Source: Magnetaquicoccus sp039908525 (lineage in GTDB: Bacteria > Pseudomonadota > Magnetococcia > Magnetococcales > Magnetaquicoccaceae). From it: 64,000 nucleotides of DNA. The DNA lies in the NCBI GenBank assembly GCA_039908525.1, contig JAMOAY010000016.1, forward strand, positions 16,360 to 80,359. The letters run 5' to 3'. Below are positions 53,222-62,656 of the stretch, one piece after another. The stretch's first letter is position 1. Each line of letters starts with the position of its first letter. The notes beneath the pieces were generated by a model, which was given only the letters and a program-made list of their open reading frames with translations, was not told the origin of the DNA and searched no databases. The position numbers and the translations under genes were made by a program.

Positions 53222-56200
53222 ATGGATCGGATGCCAAACATGTTGAACGGACGCGCATGGTTTTCCCTGGATGGCGGAAGATTGACCAGTACGGTGATCC
53301 TGTTGGCCGTGCTTTCGCTGCTGGTCAACATTGTGGGTCTGGCGGTGCCCCTGGCGCTGTTGCAGGTCTACAACCGCATCATTCCCAACCAGGGGGAGAC
53401 CACCCTCTACATCCTGGTGGCGGGGGTGCTGGGTGCACTGCTGATGGAGGCGGTGCTGCGCTGGTTTCGCTCCTACTACACGGGATGGATCGGCGCCCGC
53501 TTTGAACATGTGACCGGCTGCGATGTCTTCCACCGCATCCTGCATGCCCACCCGCGGGATTTGGCACGGGAGGCGGGGGCCGACCTGCTGGAACGCATGG
53601 GGGCCATCCAGACGGTGGGTGAACTCTACTCCGGACAGTTGCTGCTGGCCCTGTTCGATCTGCCTTTCCTTCTGCTCTACCTCTTCCTGATCCTGCAACT
53701 GGGCGGCTACCTGGCGATTACACCCATCGTTTCCATGCTGGTGGTGACCGTGGTCTCCTATCGGGTGGGCATGCAGATGGGGCAGGCCCTGGATGCCGAC
53801 AGCAAATCCAACATGCGCCGCTTCGGTTTTATCACCGAGACGCTGGCACGGGTGCACTCCGTCAAGGCCATCGCCATGGAGGCGCTCATGCTGGGGCGCT
53901 ACGAGTTGCTGCTGAACTCCCACGCCCAGAAAACCCGGGAGATCATTTTTCGCGGTGCGGTGCTGCCCACCTTTTCCGCCTTCATGTCCCAGGCCAATAC
54001 CGTGCTGGTGGTGGCCTTCGGGGCCATGGCCGTCATGAATGGCGATCTGACCACCGGCGGTCTGGCGGCCTGCACCATGCTCGCCGGCCGCATGTTTCAG
54101 CCCCTGCAAACCCTGGTGGGGGGGTGGACCCGCCTGCAGACCATCCGCGTGGCCCGCCATGAGGTGGAGGCCCTGCTGAAGCTGCCCAAGTTCATCAATC
54201 GACCGGCCGAGCAGGAGGCCGCCGACCGGGAGCCGCTGGCCGAGGGGTTCCGCTTTGAACTGGCCAATATCTGCGTCAACCTGGACGGCAAGAAACCGGT
54301 GCTGGATGGCATCTCCCTGACGATTCATCAAGGGGAGACCATTGGCATCGTGGGCGAGAGCGGCAGCGGCAAGAGCACCCTGCTGCAGCTGTTGGCGGGT
54401 CGTGTCCTGCCGACCGCCGGAACCCTGCGCTTCAACGGTCAGGAGGTGCCTGAGGTGCCGAACGCGCTGGTCAATGCCGTCTCGTATGTGCCACAAAAGG
54501 GCACCCTTTTCAGCGGTTCCATCCTGCAGAACATCACCATGTTCGACGATTCCCGTGAGGAGATCGGTCTGCGCATGGCCACCATGGTCGGGCTGGATAC
54601 CACGGTCTCCCGGATGCCCAAAGGGTATGCCACCATCGTCGGCGATGGGGCGGCGGAGTCGCTGCCGGCAGGGGTGGTGCAGCGTATCGCCATCGCCCGT
54701 TCCCTGACCATGACCCCACAGGTGTTGCTGTTTGACGAGGCCAACATGGCCATCGACTCGGCGGGGGATACCCTGCTGCGGGACTGTCTGGTGCAATTGA
54801 AGGAGCAGCAGGGTTGCACCATCATCCTCGTCTCGTGGCGCCCTTCGCTGCTGCGCATCGCCGATCGGCTCTTTCGCCTGAAGGATGGCCAGTTGTCCCC
54901 CCTGGCGGATTTTCGCGATGCCTTTACCCCCGCCCCGGTCCCGGTCAATCCGGGTGGTACCCTGGATGGCTCGGCGCAGTGGGCGGTCCAGGGGTTGCCG
55001 GAGCCTCCCTCGTGGCAGGCGTTTCTCACCAAACTGCCCCAGAGCAGTCTGGTGCGTTGCCTGAAAGGGTTGCTGGAAGCCTTGCATTGGGAGGGGCCTG
55101 CCCGCCAATTGGCGGAAGCGATGCCTCACCTGATCAGTGCCAAGTACGGCGGGGGCGAGATGGATCTCACCGACTGCTGCAACACCATGGCCAATCTGCG
55201 CTATACCCACCGCTCGGAACGCAGCCGGTTGGGGGGCATTGATATCCGCAGGGTACCCTTTCTGTTTGTGGCGGATGGTGACGGGGGCAACATGGTGGTG
55301 GTCGGCAAAAACCGGGAAGGGGAGATCGAGGTCATCCACGGGGATGATGGGCTGCGCAGGCCGGTGCAGCATGCCCTCCGTGGCCGGGCCTTCTTCTTCA
55401 CCGCACCCGACCCGGAGGGGAGTCGGCCCAGCAGCTGGGTCGCGATGCAAATGCTCCGTTTCAGCCCCCTGATCTGGTCGACCATGGCGGTCACCCTGAT
55501 CGGCAACGTGTTTGCCACCGCCAGCGCTCTGTTCAACATGGCCCTTTACGACAGCGCCATCCCCAGCGGTTCCCGTTCCATGGTCGTGGGATTGATGGTG
55601 GGCACCCTGCTGGCCGTTGCCATCGATGCAACCTTGCGTTTTCAACGGGCCCGCATCCTGGCCTATGTGGGGGCCAAGGCGGAACGGGTTCTGGGCGCCA
55701 ATATCCTGGAACGGTTGTTGGCCATGCCGGCTCCGTTTACGGAACGGGTGGCCGTCGGTGTGCAGGTGGCCCGCATTCGCTCCCTGGAGGTGATCCGCGA
55801 CATGTTTACCGGTCACCTGGCCATGCTCTATTACGACGCCCCGACCACGCTGTTTTTTTTGATCGTGCTGGGCCTGGTGAGTCCGGGTGTCATCCTGTTC
55901 ATGCTGGTATTGATCGTCTGCCTGGGGCTGGTTGGCGTGGTGCTGATCCCGATTCTGCGCATCCATACCGCCCGTTCCGGTCAGCTGCAGGCCAAACGGC
56001 AGGCGTTTCTCACCGAGTCGTTCACCAACATTCCCGTTATCCAAAGCTCCCATGCGGCCGGTGGCTGGTACGACCGCTACCGGGAGCTCTCCGGCAAGGC
56101 GGTGCTGGCCAACTTTTATGTCTCTCAGATGTCCACCGTGCTCTCTGCCTCGGCCCAGGTGTTGACCATGGCGGCGTCGGTGGGGGTGATGGCCATGACG

Positions 56201-57121
56201 GCCAAGGGGGTGCTGTCCGGCACCCAGACCGCCGGTTCGGTGGTGGCGGCCATGATGCTCACCTGGCGGATCCTGTCGCCGATCCAGACCACCTTTTTGG
56301 GGATCACCAAAATGGTGCAGATCTTCAGCAGTCTGGGTCAGGTAGACCGACTCATGGAGATCCGGGGGGAGCGGGATGCCCACACCGCCAGCCGGGGTCA
56401 GCTCCAGTTCAAGGGGGAGGTGCTCTTTTCCAGGGTCTCTTTCCGCTACACCAATGACGCCGAACCCGCCCTGGTTGGGGTCACCTTTCGCGTGCCGCCG
56501 GGATCGGTGGTGGCCATCATCGGCGCCAACGGTTCCGGCAAATCGACCCTGATCAAGCTGCTGCTCGGCCTCTATACCCCTCAGGCGGGCAGCATCCAGA
56601 TCGATGCCGAGGATATCCGTCAGCTGGACCCCATCGCCCTGCGGCAATCCATCAGCTATCTGCCCCAGATTTGCGATATCTTTTTTGGGTCGCTGGCGCA
56701 GAATCTGCGCATGGCCAACCCGGTGGCCAGCGATGCGGAACTGGAATCCGCAGCGGCCAGGGCCGGACTGCTGGAGGAGATCCGCAAAATGCCGCAAGGT
56801 TTTGACACCAAGGTCGATGAGGGTCGTTCGTCGCAACTGCCCATCGGCTTCAAGCAGCGCCTCTCCCTGGCCAGGGTCTACCTCAAACGCTCCCGCATCG
56901 TCCTGTTCGACGAACCGGCCAACAACCTGGATGCCGACAGCGAGCAGATGTTCCGCGATGCCGTCCAGGAGCTGCGTGGCTCGACGACCATTTTTCTGGT
57001 CACCCACCGGCCCAGCCACATGCAGATGGCGGACCTGGTGTTGTACCTGGATGCGGGCTATCTGCGGGGCGCCGGACCACCGGCCGAGATCAAAAAAATG
57101 CTGTCGAACAACTTCGTTTGA
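53222..57121 (+). CDS. Tandem-fused type I secretion ABC transporter (two unequal half-transporters in one chain)
   Basis: A 1299-residue inner-membrane exporter with order TMD-NBD-C39-like domain-TMD-NBD. Ordinary T1SS ABC proteins are about 600-700 residues and dimerise. NBD1: Walker A GESGSGKST (378-386), Q-loop SYVPQKGTLF, signature LPAGVVQ (481-487) instead of LSGGQ, Walker B with Asp505-Glu506, and Trp539 where the switch His is expected (VSWRPS). NBD2: Walker A GANGSGKST (1101-1109), signature LPIGFKQ (1206-1212), catalytic Glu1231, and switch His1262 intact (VTHRPS). Residues about 600-720 resemble a C39-like domain without a recognisable catalytic Cys/His pair. It starts 38 bp after the glycosyltransferase gene; ATG 53231 and 53240 are alternatives. 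It probably exports the giant repeat protein downstream. Confidence 0.88.
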   Translation: MDRMPNMLNGRAWFSLDGGRLTSTVILLAVLSLLVNIVGLAVPLALLQVYNRIIPNQGETTLYILVAGVLGALLMEAVLRWFRSYYTGWIGARFEHVTGCDVFHRILHAHPRDLAREAGADLLERMGAIQTVGELYSGQLLLALFDLPFLLLYLFLILQLGGYLAITPIVSMLVVTVVSYRVGMQMGQALDADSKSNMRRFGFITETLARVHSVKAIAMEALMLGRYELLLNSHAQKTREIIFRGAVLPTFSAFMSQANTVLVVAFGAMAVMNGDLTTGGLAACTMLAGRMFQPLQTLVGGWTRLQTIRVARHEVEALLKLPKFINRPAEQEAADREPLAEGFRFELANICVNLDGKKPVLDGISLTIHQGETIGIVGESGSGKSTLLQLLAGRVLPTAGTLRFNGQEVPEVPNALVNAVSYVPQKGTLFSGSILQNITMFDDSREEIGLRMATMVGLDTTVSRMPKGYATIVGDGAAESLPAGVVQRIAIARSLTMTPQVLLFDEANMAIDSAGDTLLRDCLVQLKEQQGCTIILVSWRPSLLRIADRLFRLKDGQLSPLADFRDAFTPAPVPVNPGGTLDGSAQWAVQGLPEPPSWQAFLTKLPQSSLVRCLKGLLEALHWEGPARQLAEAMPHLISAKYGGGEMDLTDCCNTMANLRYTHRSERSRLGGIDIRRVPFLFVADGDGGNMVVVGKNREGEIEVIHGDDGLRRPVQHALRGRAFFFTAPDPEGSRPSSWVAMQMLRFSPLIWSTMAVTLIGNVFATASALFNMALYDSAIPSGSRSMVVGLMVGTLLAVAIDATLRFQRARILAYVGAKAERVLGANILERLLAMPAPFTERVAVGVQVARIRSLEVIRDMFTGHLAMLYYDAPTTLFFLIVLGLVSPGVILFMLVLIVCLGLVGVVLIPILRIHTARSGQLQAKRQAFLTESFTNIPVIQSSHAAGGWYDRYRELSGKAVLANFYVSQMSTVLSASAQVLTMAASVGVMAMTAKGVLSGTQTAGSVVAAMMLTWRILSPIQTTFLGITKMVQIFSSLGQVDRLMEIRGERDAHTASRGQLQFKGEVLFSRVSFRYTNDAEPALVGVTFRVPPGSVVAIIGANGSGKSTLIKLLLGLYTPQAGSIQIDAEDIRQLDPIALRQSISYLPQICDIFFGSLAQNLRMANPVASDAELESAAARAGLLEEIRKMPQGFDTKVDEGRSSQLPIGFKQRLSLARVYLKRSRIVLFDEPANNLDADSEQMFRDAVQELRGSTTIFLVTHRPSHMQMADLVLYLDAGYLRGAGPPAEIKKMLSNNFV

Positions 57122-57131
57122 TGGGGCTATC

Positions 57132-58484
57132 ATGTCAACCCCGCAGATTGCCAACCGTTTTGACGATGCCATCACGCTGGAGGAGGCCGTCATCTCCTGG
57201 AAGGTCCGCTGGTCCCTGCTGCTGACCTTGAGCGCCAGCGTCGTTTTCGGGGGGTGGTCGGTGAGCACCCGCATCGACGAAGCGGTCAAAACCAACGGCC
57301 AGTTCATGCCCCAGGGCATGATCTACCGGGTCCAGGCGTCGGAAGGGGGACTGCTGGCGGCCTTGTTGGTGAAAGAGGGTGATGCGGTTGAAAAAGGCGC
57401 CTTGCTGGCGAGCCTGAGCAATGCCACGGACGAGGCCGACCAGCAGCAGGCCAAGGCCCGCATGGCGGGTCTGTCGGCCCGTCGTATCCGTCTGCAGGCA
57501 CTGCTCCACCATACCGAGGCCGACTTCTCTGTCATCGACCCGGCCTATGCGGACCTCATACGGGATCAGACCTCTCTGTTGCGCACCCAGCGGTTGGCAC
57601 GGGAGACCAGTTTGTCGGTTGTGATGACCCAGTTGAACCAGAAAAGGAGCGAGTACGAGCAGCTCGCCGATCTGCTGCGCACCGCAGAGGGCCGGGTGGA
57701 GGTGGATGGCGCAATGCTGAAGCTGCAGGATGAGCTGGCCGACAAAAATCTGGTCTCCAAGGTGAGCCGGCTGAACGCCAAACGGGCCATGCTCACCTCC
57801 CACGCCGAAGTCAATCGCCTGAGAAACCAATTGGAAAAAGCGCGACAATCCCTGGACGAACTGCACAAGCGCCGGGATATACTGGAGTCGGAGTCCCGCA
57901 GACAGGCCAGTGATGAACTGGGGCAGGTCAACAACGACCTGCTCCAGGTCCAGGAGCTGCTGACCCGTTTGCAGGGACGCCAAGCCCAACTGGATCTGCG
58001 TACCCCGGTGACGGGTCGGGTGCAGGGGTTGAAAACACAAACCATCGGCGCGGTGATCAAGCCGGGCGATGTGCTGATGCAGGTCGTACCGCTGGACGCC
58101 GAGATCCTGTTGGAGGTGCGCATTCCGCCGGAACATATCGGCTTTGTGCGGACGGACCAGCCGGTGGTGATCAAAGTGAACAGTTATGACTTTCAACGCT
58201 TTGGCACGGTCTCCGGGCGGTTGGTCTCCGTGTCGGCCACCACCGAACAGGTTGTGGACCGCATGGTGCACTCCTCCAACAGGGATCTGCTGCCCCGCTA
58301 CCTGGGTTGGGTCAAGCCGGATACCCGGTTTGTGGGTTCCCCCGCCCACCCGATCCTGCCGGGGATGCTGGCCGAGGCGGATATCATCACGGGACAACGC
58401 TCGGTGCTGGTTTATCTGCTCAAGCCGCTGATGATGCCCGGCCACGGGAAGGGCGAGAAAACCGAGGAGGTCATGCGACCCTGA
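57132..58484 (+). CDS. HlyD-family periplasmic adaptor of type I secretion (second)
   Basis: A 450-residue membrane-fusion protein paired with the ABC gene, which it follows by 10 bp. One N-terminal membrane helix (about residues 22-44). The lipoyl half motif MIYRVQASEGGLLAALLVKEGDAVEKGALL is followed by a long coiled hairpin (about 90-290), then LDLRTPVTGRVQGLKTQTIG and the barrel strand RIPPEHIGFVRTDQPVVIKVNSYDFQRFGTVSGRL. GGGG lies five bases before the ATG. With the first adaptor the locus has two different HlyD proteins for one ABC chain, matching the two unequal halves of that chain. Confidence 0.92.
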   Translation: MSTPQIANRFDDAITLEEAVISWKVRWSLLLTLSASVVFGGWSVSTRIDEAVKTNGQFMPQGMIYRVQASEGGLLAALLVKEGDAVEKGALLASLSNATDEADQQQAKARMAGLSARRIRLQALLHHTEADFSVIDPAYADLIRDQTSLLRTQRLARETSLSVVMTQLNQKRSEYEQLADLLRTAEGRVEVDGAMLKLQDELADKNLVSKVSRLNAKRAMLTSHAEVNRLRNQLEKARQSLDELHKRRDILESESRRQASDELGQVNNDLLQVQELLTRLQGRQAQLDLRTPVTGRVQGLKTQTIGAVIKPGDVLMQVVPLDAEILLEVRIPPEHIGFVRTDQPVVIKVNSYDFQRFGTVSGRLVSVSATTEQVVDRMVHSSNRDLLPRYLGWVKPDTRFVGSPAHPILPGMLAEADIITGQRSVLVYLLKPLMMPGHGKGEKTEEVMRP

Positions 58485-58542
58485 CAACGACGGCGAGGCA
58501 TGCCGTGGATGGACCACAGACCCTTATGACGGGACCAAGCCG

Positions 58543-60525
58543 ATGGACAACCGATCATTCCCCGCCGGGGAACTGCCGCACGAACTGGAAAACGCCATCG
58601 ATGCGCTGACGGAACGGCAACGTGAAATTTTGCATCTCGTCCAGGCCGGCAAGGCCAACAAAGAGGTTGCCAACCAATTGGGCATCTCGGAAGGGACGGT
58701 CAAACAGCACCTGGTGACCATCTTCCGCCATCTGGGGGTGCGCAACCGTACCATGGCGGCCAATCTGGGCCTGCTTTCCGATCGACGCACCCGACCGGAG
58801 ACGGGCGGGCCGACGCCGCCCACGCCCGATGCCGGCGTGGAAGGGACAGAGGTCGGTGGGACCGCTGCGGGAGAGGCGATGCTGTACGCCTCGGCCATGC
58901 AACCCGTCAGCATGGTGGTGGCCCGCCTGCAGGCGACAGAGTCCCTGATGCACCGGCTGGGCAGCGCCCGCTTCGGACAGTTGAACCGCACGCTGCAGCA
59001 GGTGTGTCTGGAGGCCGCACGCCGTTTTTGCGGGGTGATGCAGGGGATACCAGGGGGCGTGCTGCTGCTGTTCGGCGTGCCGCACATCCGCGAGGATGAT
59101 CCCGAACGGGCGACCCTCTGTGCCTTTCAGGTGCAGCAGGGCATGGCCGACCACCCGGCGGTTGCCCTGTTGGGAGAGGCGCTGCCTCTGCGGCTATGCA
59201 TCCTCAGCGGGGAGGTGGTCGTCGCGTTCGATGGCGGGAAGTGGACCCTGCACGGGGATCTGATCGCCCACCCCTGTCTCGTCAGCCCCGGTTCCGGCGC
59301 ACACGAGGCCCGGCCCCATCTCTCGGTCGCCACCCGGCAGGCGTTGCGCCGCTCTGCCGAGCGGTATGGCATGCCCGGCGTTTTTTTGCCGGCCGGCGAC
59401 GCCTTGCGGCAGGCCTTCCAATCTCCCGACGACCCCTGGTTGCCGGAGCCGGAGCTGCCCTTTGTCGGCCGGGAGGGGGAACGGCGGGAACTGCTGACCT
59501 TTGCCAATGAGGCCCGACGGGGGGCCAGTCGCACGGTGGTGATCGTGGGCGAGGCCGGATTTGGCAAGACCCGGCTGGTCAGGGAGGTGCGCGCCGCCTT
59601 GACCGCTGACCCGGCGTGGTTGTGGCTGGAGGGGAGTTGTCGCACCGTGGCCGACCAGATTCCCGGTTATCCCCTGCTCGGCCTCCTGGAGCAGCTGAGT
59701 GGTTGTCCTGCGGAATGGGATGCGGCGGCCAAGTCGGCGAGGATTCTGGCCTGGTTGCTGGAACACCACCCGCTCCACGCCGAGAGCGGCCGGTATCTGC
59801 TGGCCCGGTTGCACGGTGCTCCGGCGGAGGGGGAGGTGGCCGGGGTGGCCGCGTTGCTGTTGGCCGTGCTCTCCGCCACCCGGCGCCCCACCGTGCTGTT
59901 TTTGGACAACCTGCAGTGGGCCGATGCCGACACCCTGGCCCTCTTCCCCCATCTGGCCAGAGGGTGCAACGGCAGCCAGGTCTGGCTGCTGGGGGTGACG
60001 CGCCGCTCCTGGTTGCGCAGCCTGCCCGGTGAAACCCTGGTGACCCCTTTTCCCCTCGGTCGGCTGACCCTGAAAAGTACGATGCAGCTGTTGAAAGGGC
60101 TCCATCCCGCGTCGTCGGGACAGGAGGAGAAGCTCCGCCAGATGGCGCAATGGTCCAGCGGAGTGCCTTTGTTTGCCGCCGAATTGGGGAAAAATACCCG
60201 GGATGCTCAGCCGACCGATCTGCCTACCCTGCTGAGCCGTTTTCCCCGTACCCTCCACGGTCTGATCCTGGAACGGCTGGATACCGTCCAGGTGGATTGG
60301 CGGGTGGTGCGGGCCGTGGCCGCCCATGGGCGGATCTCCCGGCAGCAGTTGCGGGCGTTGGCCATTCATCCCCCTGCCACGATCGACGCCGCCGTGGAAC
60401 ATCTCCTGAAAATCGGCCTGTTGGGCGAGACGGGGGCCGACAGCGCGCGGGCGCTCTCCTTCAACAACGAAATGGTGCGGGCGGCCATCTGGCTCACCCT
60501 GTTGGAAGGGGATCGCCGCCTCTGA
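58543..60525 (+). CDS. LuxR-type regulator with cyclase-like and AAA ATPase domains
   Basis: A 660-residue regulator. The LuxR/GerE HTH is unusually at the N terminus (about residues 17-80: LTERQREILHLVQAGKANKEVANQLGISEGTVKQHL). A region of about 160 residues resembles a class III adenylate cyclase homology domain without clear catalytic residues. The AAA/ATPase part has Walker A GEAGFGKTR starting at 336 and Walker B FLDNLQWAD at Asp455, followed by TPR-like helices. The domain set matches STAND/MalT-like regulators with the order changed. It starts 58 bp after the second adaptor gene and probably controls this secretion locus; the signal is unknown. Confidence 0.82.
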   Translation: MDNRSFPAGELPHELENAIDALTERQREILHLVQAGKANKEVANQLGISEGTVKQHLVTIFRHLGVRNRTMAANLGLLSDRRTRPETGGPTPPTPDAGVEGTEVGGTAAGEAMLYASAMQPVSMVVARLQATESLMHRLGSARFGQLNRTLQQVCLEAARRFCGVMQGIPGGVLLLFGVPHIREDDPERATLCAFQVQQGMADHPAVALLGEALPLRLCILSGEVVVAFDGGKWTLHGDLIAHPCLVSPGSGAHEARPHLSVATRQALRRSAERYGMPGVFLPAGDALRQAFQSPDDPWLPEPELPFVGREGERRELLTFANEARRGASRTVVIVGEAGFGKTRLVREVRAALTADPAWLWLEGSCRTVADQIPGYPLLGLLEQLSGCPAEWDAAAKSARILAWLLEHHPLHAESGRYLLARLHGAPAEGEVAGVAALLLAVLSATRRPTVLFLDNLQWADADTLALFPHLARGCNGSQVWLLGVTRRSWLRSLPGETLVTPFPLGRLTLKSTMQLLKGLHPASSGQEEKLRQMAQWSSGVPLFAAELGKNTRDAQPTDLPTLLSRFPRTLHGLILERLDTVQVDWRVVRAVAAHGRISRQQLRALAIHPPATIDAAVEHLLKIGLLGETGADSARALSFNNEMVRAAIWLTLLEGDRRL

Positions 60526-60538
60526 GCCGTTCTCCTCC

Positions 60539-62470
60539 ATGCGCATGTTCAACCCACATCCAAGCTGGAACCACCGCATGCCCAAGCACATAAACCTCTC
60601 TGTCGGACAGGCCGAGCAGATGATCCAACAGGTGACCCCGGGTTATGCCATGGTGCGCCTGTTGGGTTCCGGCAGTTTCGGCCAGGTGTTTCTGGTGGCG
60701 GATGGCCTGGCCGAGGTGGCCGTCAAGATCATCCCCCTGCAGCTGCGTGCCCAGATCGGGCAGAAGGATATCCCATTCGCCGAACAACTCTCCCTCCAGG
60801 AGTGGTACCAGTTGCAACATAACTGGGATCGTCTGAACCATGCCAGTCTGGTCCGGATCCGCAGCTTTCACACCTGGGCGGCCACCGACACCCAGGATCC
60901 GATTGCGGAGTATGGTTTGATCTACATGGACTATTGGCCCATGGATCTCTACGACTGCGTCAAACAGCTGGCCAGAGAGGGGCGCCTGACCCCGGCGTAC
61001 CAGTACACCCTGTTGCTCCGTCTGGCGGTGCTGCTGCAGCGTCTGGTCGAGGAGTCCGGACTCATGGCCACCGACCTGAAGCTGGAAAACGTGTTGGTGG
61101 CTGTCGATCAATCGATTCCTCTGCAACTGGCCCTGATCGACCTGGGCGGCATTTATGAGCGGCGGTTGGCACACTACGAGCGGGTGGTGACCACCGACTA
61201 CTACATGGCGCCCGAGTTGTACGACCGCAGTATCTCCTGCACGGATGAGCCGGTTCTGGTCTACAGCTTCGGCATGATCGGTCTGTTTGTGCTGGAGGGT
61301 GACTGGCCGGTGGAGGGGTACGACTACCTCCAGCCATTGCTGCTGAAATTGCGGGAGCAGGGGGGCCCCAACTGGTCACCCGCCACCCGCTCCGCCCTGC
61401 CCGCCTGCATCGAGATCGTGGAAACCTGCCTGCGGGAGGATCGCCGGCAGCGCTATCCGACCATGGCCGCCGTGGTGCAGGCCTTGCAGACCGCCTATCA
61501 GGCATGGCTGGACCGGGACCTGGCCCGGCTCTCTGCGCCCCCGGCGCTGGTCGGTTCGGAGCCTACCCCAGCGGCCCCTCTGCTCTGGCGCGAGCCGCTG
61601 ACCGGCATGGAGTTTTGCTGGGTTCCAGCCGGTCATTTCTGGATGGGGCAATCGGAGGAGGAGACCACGGAGCTGCGCAAGCTGGGGGATGCCGCCCACT
61701 TCGACAAATGGTATGCCCGGGAGCTGCCGCGCCATCCTGTGGCGCTGGATGGTTTCTGGATGGGACGCTTTCCGGTCACCAGGGGCCAGTTTGCCTGGTT
61801 TGTCGGGGAGTCCCTCTACCAGACCGACCGGGAGCGCATCCAGTATGCACAGCGCGCCAACCGGAAGGCGAGAGAGGAGATGGAGCCCTGGTGTTGGCAA
61901 AAAACCCGTTTTGAGCAAAACGACCAACACCCGGCGGTGTGCGTCAGTTGGTTTGATGCGGTGCAGTTTGCCCGGTGGTTGAGCCGTCGCAGCGGGCTGT
62001 CGTTTGCACTGCCCACGGAGGCCCAGTGGGAATATGCCTGCCGAGGCGGTGCTTCCGACGGGATGCCCTTTCATTACGGTCATACCCTCCACACCGATCA
62101 GGCCAACTATTATGGGGGCGCCGTCTACGGTGCAGGCAGGCCCGGTCTTTATCGCCAGGGTACCACCCCCGTGGGGATGTTTCCAGCCAATGGCCATGGA
62201 TTGCACGACATGCACGGCAATGTCTGGGAATGGTGTCAGGACCAGTACGAGGTGGATTTTTACAACCGGCCGCAGGCACGGGAGAGAAATCCTCTCCACC
62301 GCACGGCCATTGGCTATCGCATCAAACGCGGGGGCTCCTGGTGTTCGGAACCGGCGTTGGTACGCTCGGCCTATCGGGGTGGGGCCTACCCCGATGTCGG
62401 CAAGCAGGATGTTGGTTTCCGCCTGGTGCTGTCTGCATCGGTTCCTCTCCCTATAACGAATGGTGGATAA
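60539..62470 (+). CDS. Ser/Thr protein kinase fused to an FGE-sulfatase-type domain
   Basis: A 643-residue cytoplasmic protein. N-terminal eukaryote-like kinase: Gly-rich loop LLGSGSFGQVFLV (41-53), Lys63, catalytic loop ATDLKLENV (Asp179, Asn184; the usual HR before D is absent) and metal-binding DLG (Asp201). The APE-like segment is MAPELYDR. A linker leads to the C-terminal FGE/SUMF1-like fold (about residues 350-640): FCWVPAGHFWMGQSEEE, RFPVTRGQFAWFV, PTEAQWEYACRGG, DMHGNVWEWCQDQY and RGGSWCSEPALVRSAYR. The second active-site Cys of true formylglycine enzymes is replaced by Val, so a binding rather than catalytic role is likely. It follows the LuxR gene by 13 bp. The start codon lacks a clear ribosome-binding site (ATG 60578 possible). 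Confidence 0.85.
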   Translation: MRMFNPHPSWNHRMPKHINLSVGQAEQMIQQVTPGYAMVRLLGSGSFGQVFLVADGLAEVAVKIIPLQLRAQIGQKDIPFAEQLSLQEWYQLQHNWDRLNHASLVRIRSFHTWAATDTQDPIAEYGLIYMDYWPMDLYDCVKQLAREGRLTPAYQYTLLLRLAVLLQRLVEESGLMATDLKLENVLVAVDQSIPLQLALIDLGGIYERRLAHYERVVTTDYYMAPELYDRSISCTDEPVLVYSFGMIGLFVLEGDWPVEGYDYLQPLLLKLREQGGPNWSPATRSALPACIEIVETCLREDRRQRYPTMAAVVQALQTAYQAWLDRDLARLSAPPALVGSEPTPAAPLLWREPLTGMEFCWVPAGHFWMGQSEEETTELRKLGDAAHFDKWYARELPRHPVALDGFWMGRFPVTRGQFAWFVGESLYQTDRERIQYAQRANRKAREEMEPWCWQKTRFEQNDQHPAVCVSWFDAVQFARWLSRRSGLSFALPTEAQWEYACRGGASDGMPFHYGHTLHTDQANYYGGAVYGAGRPGLYRQGTTPVGMFPANGHGLHDMHGNVWEWCQDQYEVDFYNRPQARERNPLHRTAIGYRIKRGGSWCSEPALVRSAYRGGAYPDVGKQDVGFRLVLSASVPLPITNGG

Positions 62471-62656
62471 CCAATGGCGGAATTGTTTTTTCTCTGACTT
62501 CTCCTATACTGCCAGTCGTGGGCAGCTGCCTGCCGCCGGTCGGGTGACCGTGTGTGAGGGATATGCAAGGCGCACTGCTGCAGGGGGAGCAGACGTTGGA
62601 CGGTATAGATGGACGTGCGGGTCAGGCACGCAATTCAAGTTTCAGGAGCAATTCAG

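Noticed and set aside
53012..57319. 1435-codon minus-strand frame opposite the fused ABC transporter
   Set aside because: His/Gln/Arg-rich antisense shadow caused by high GC codon bias; the plus strand has clear ABC motifs.
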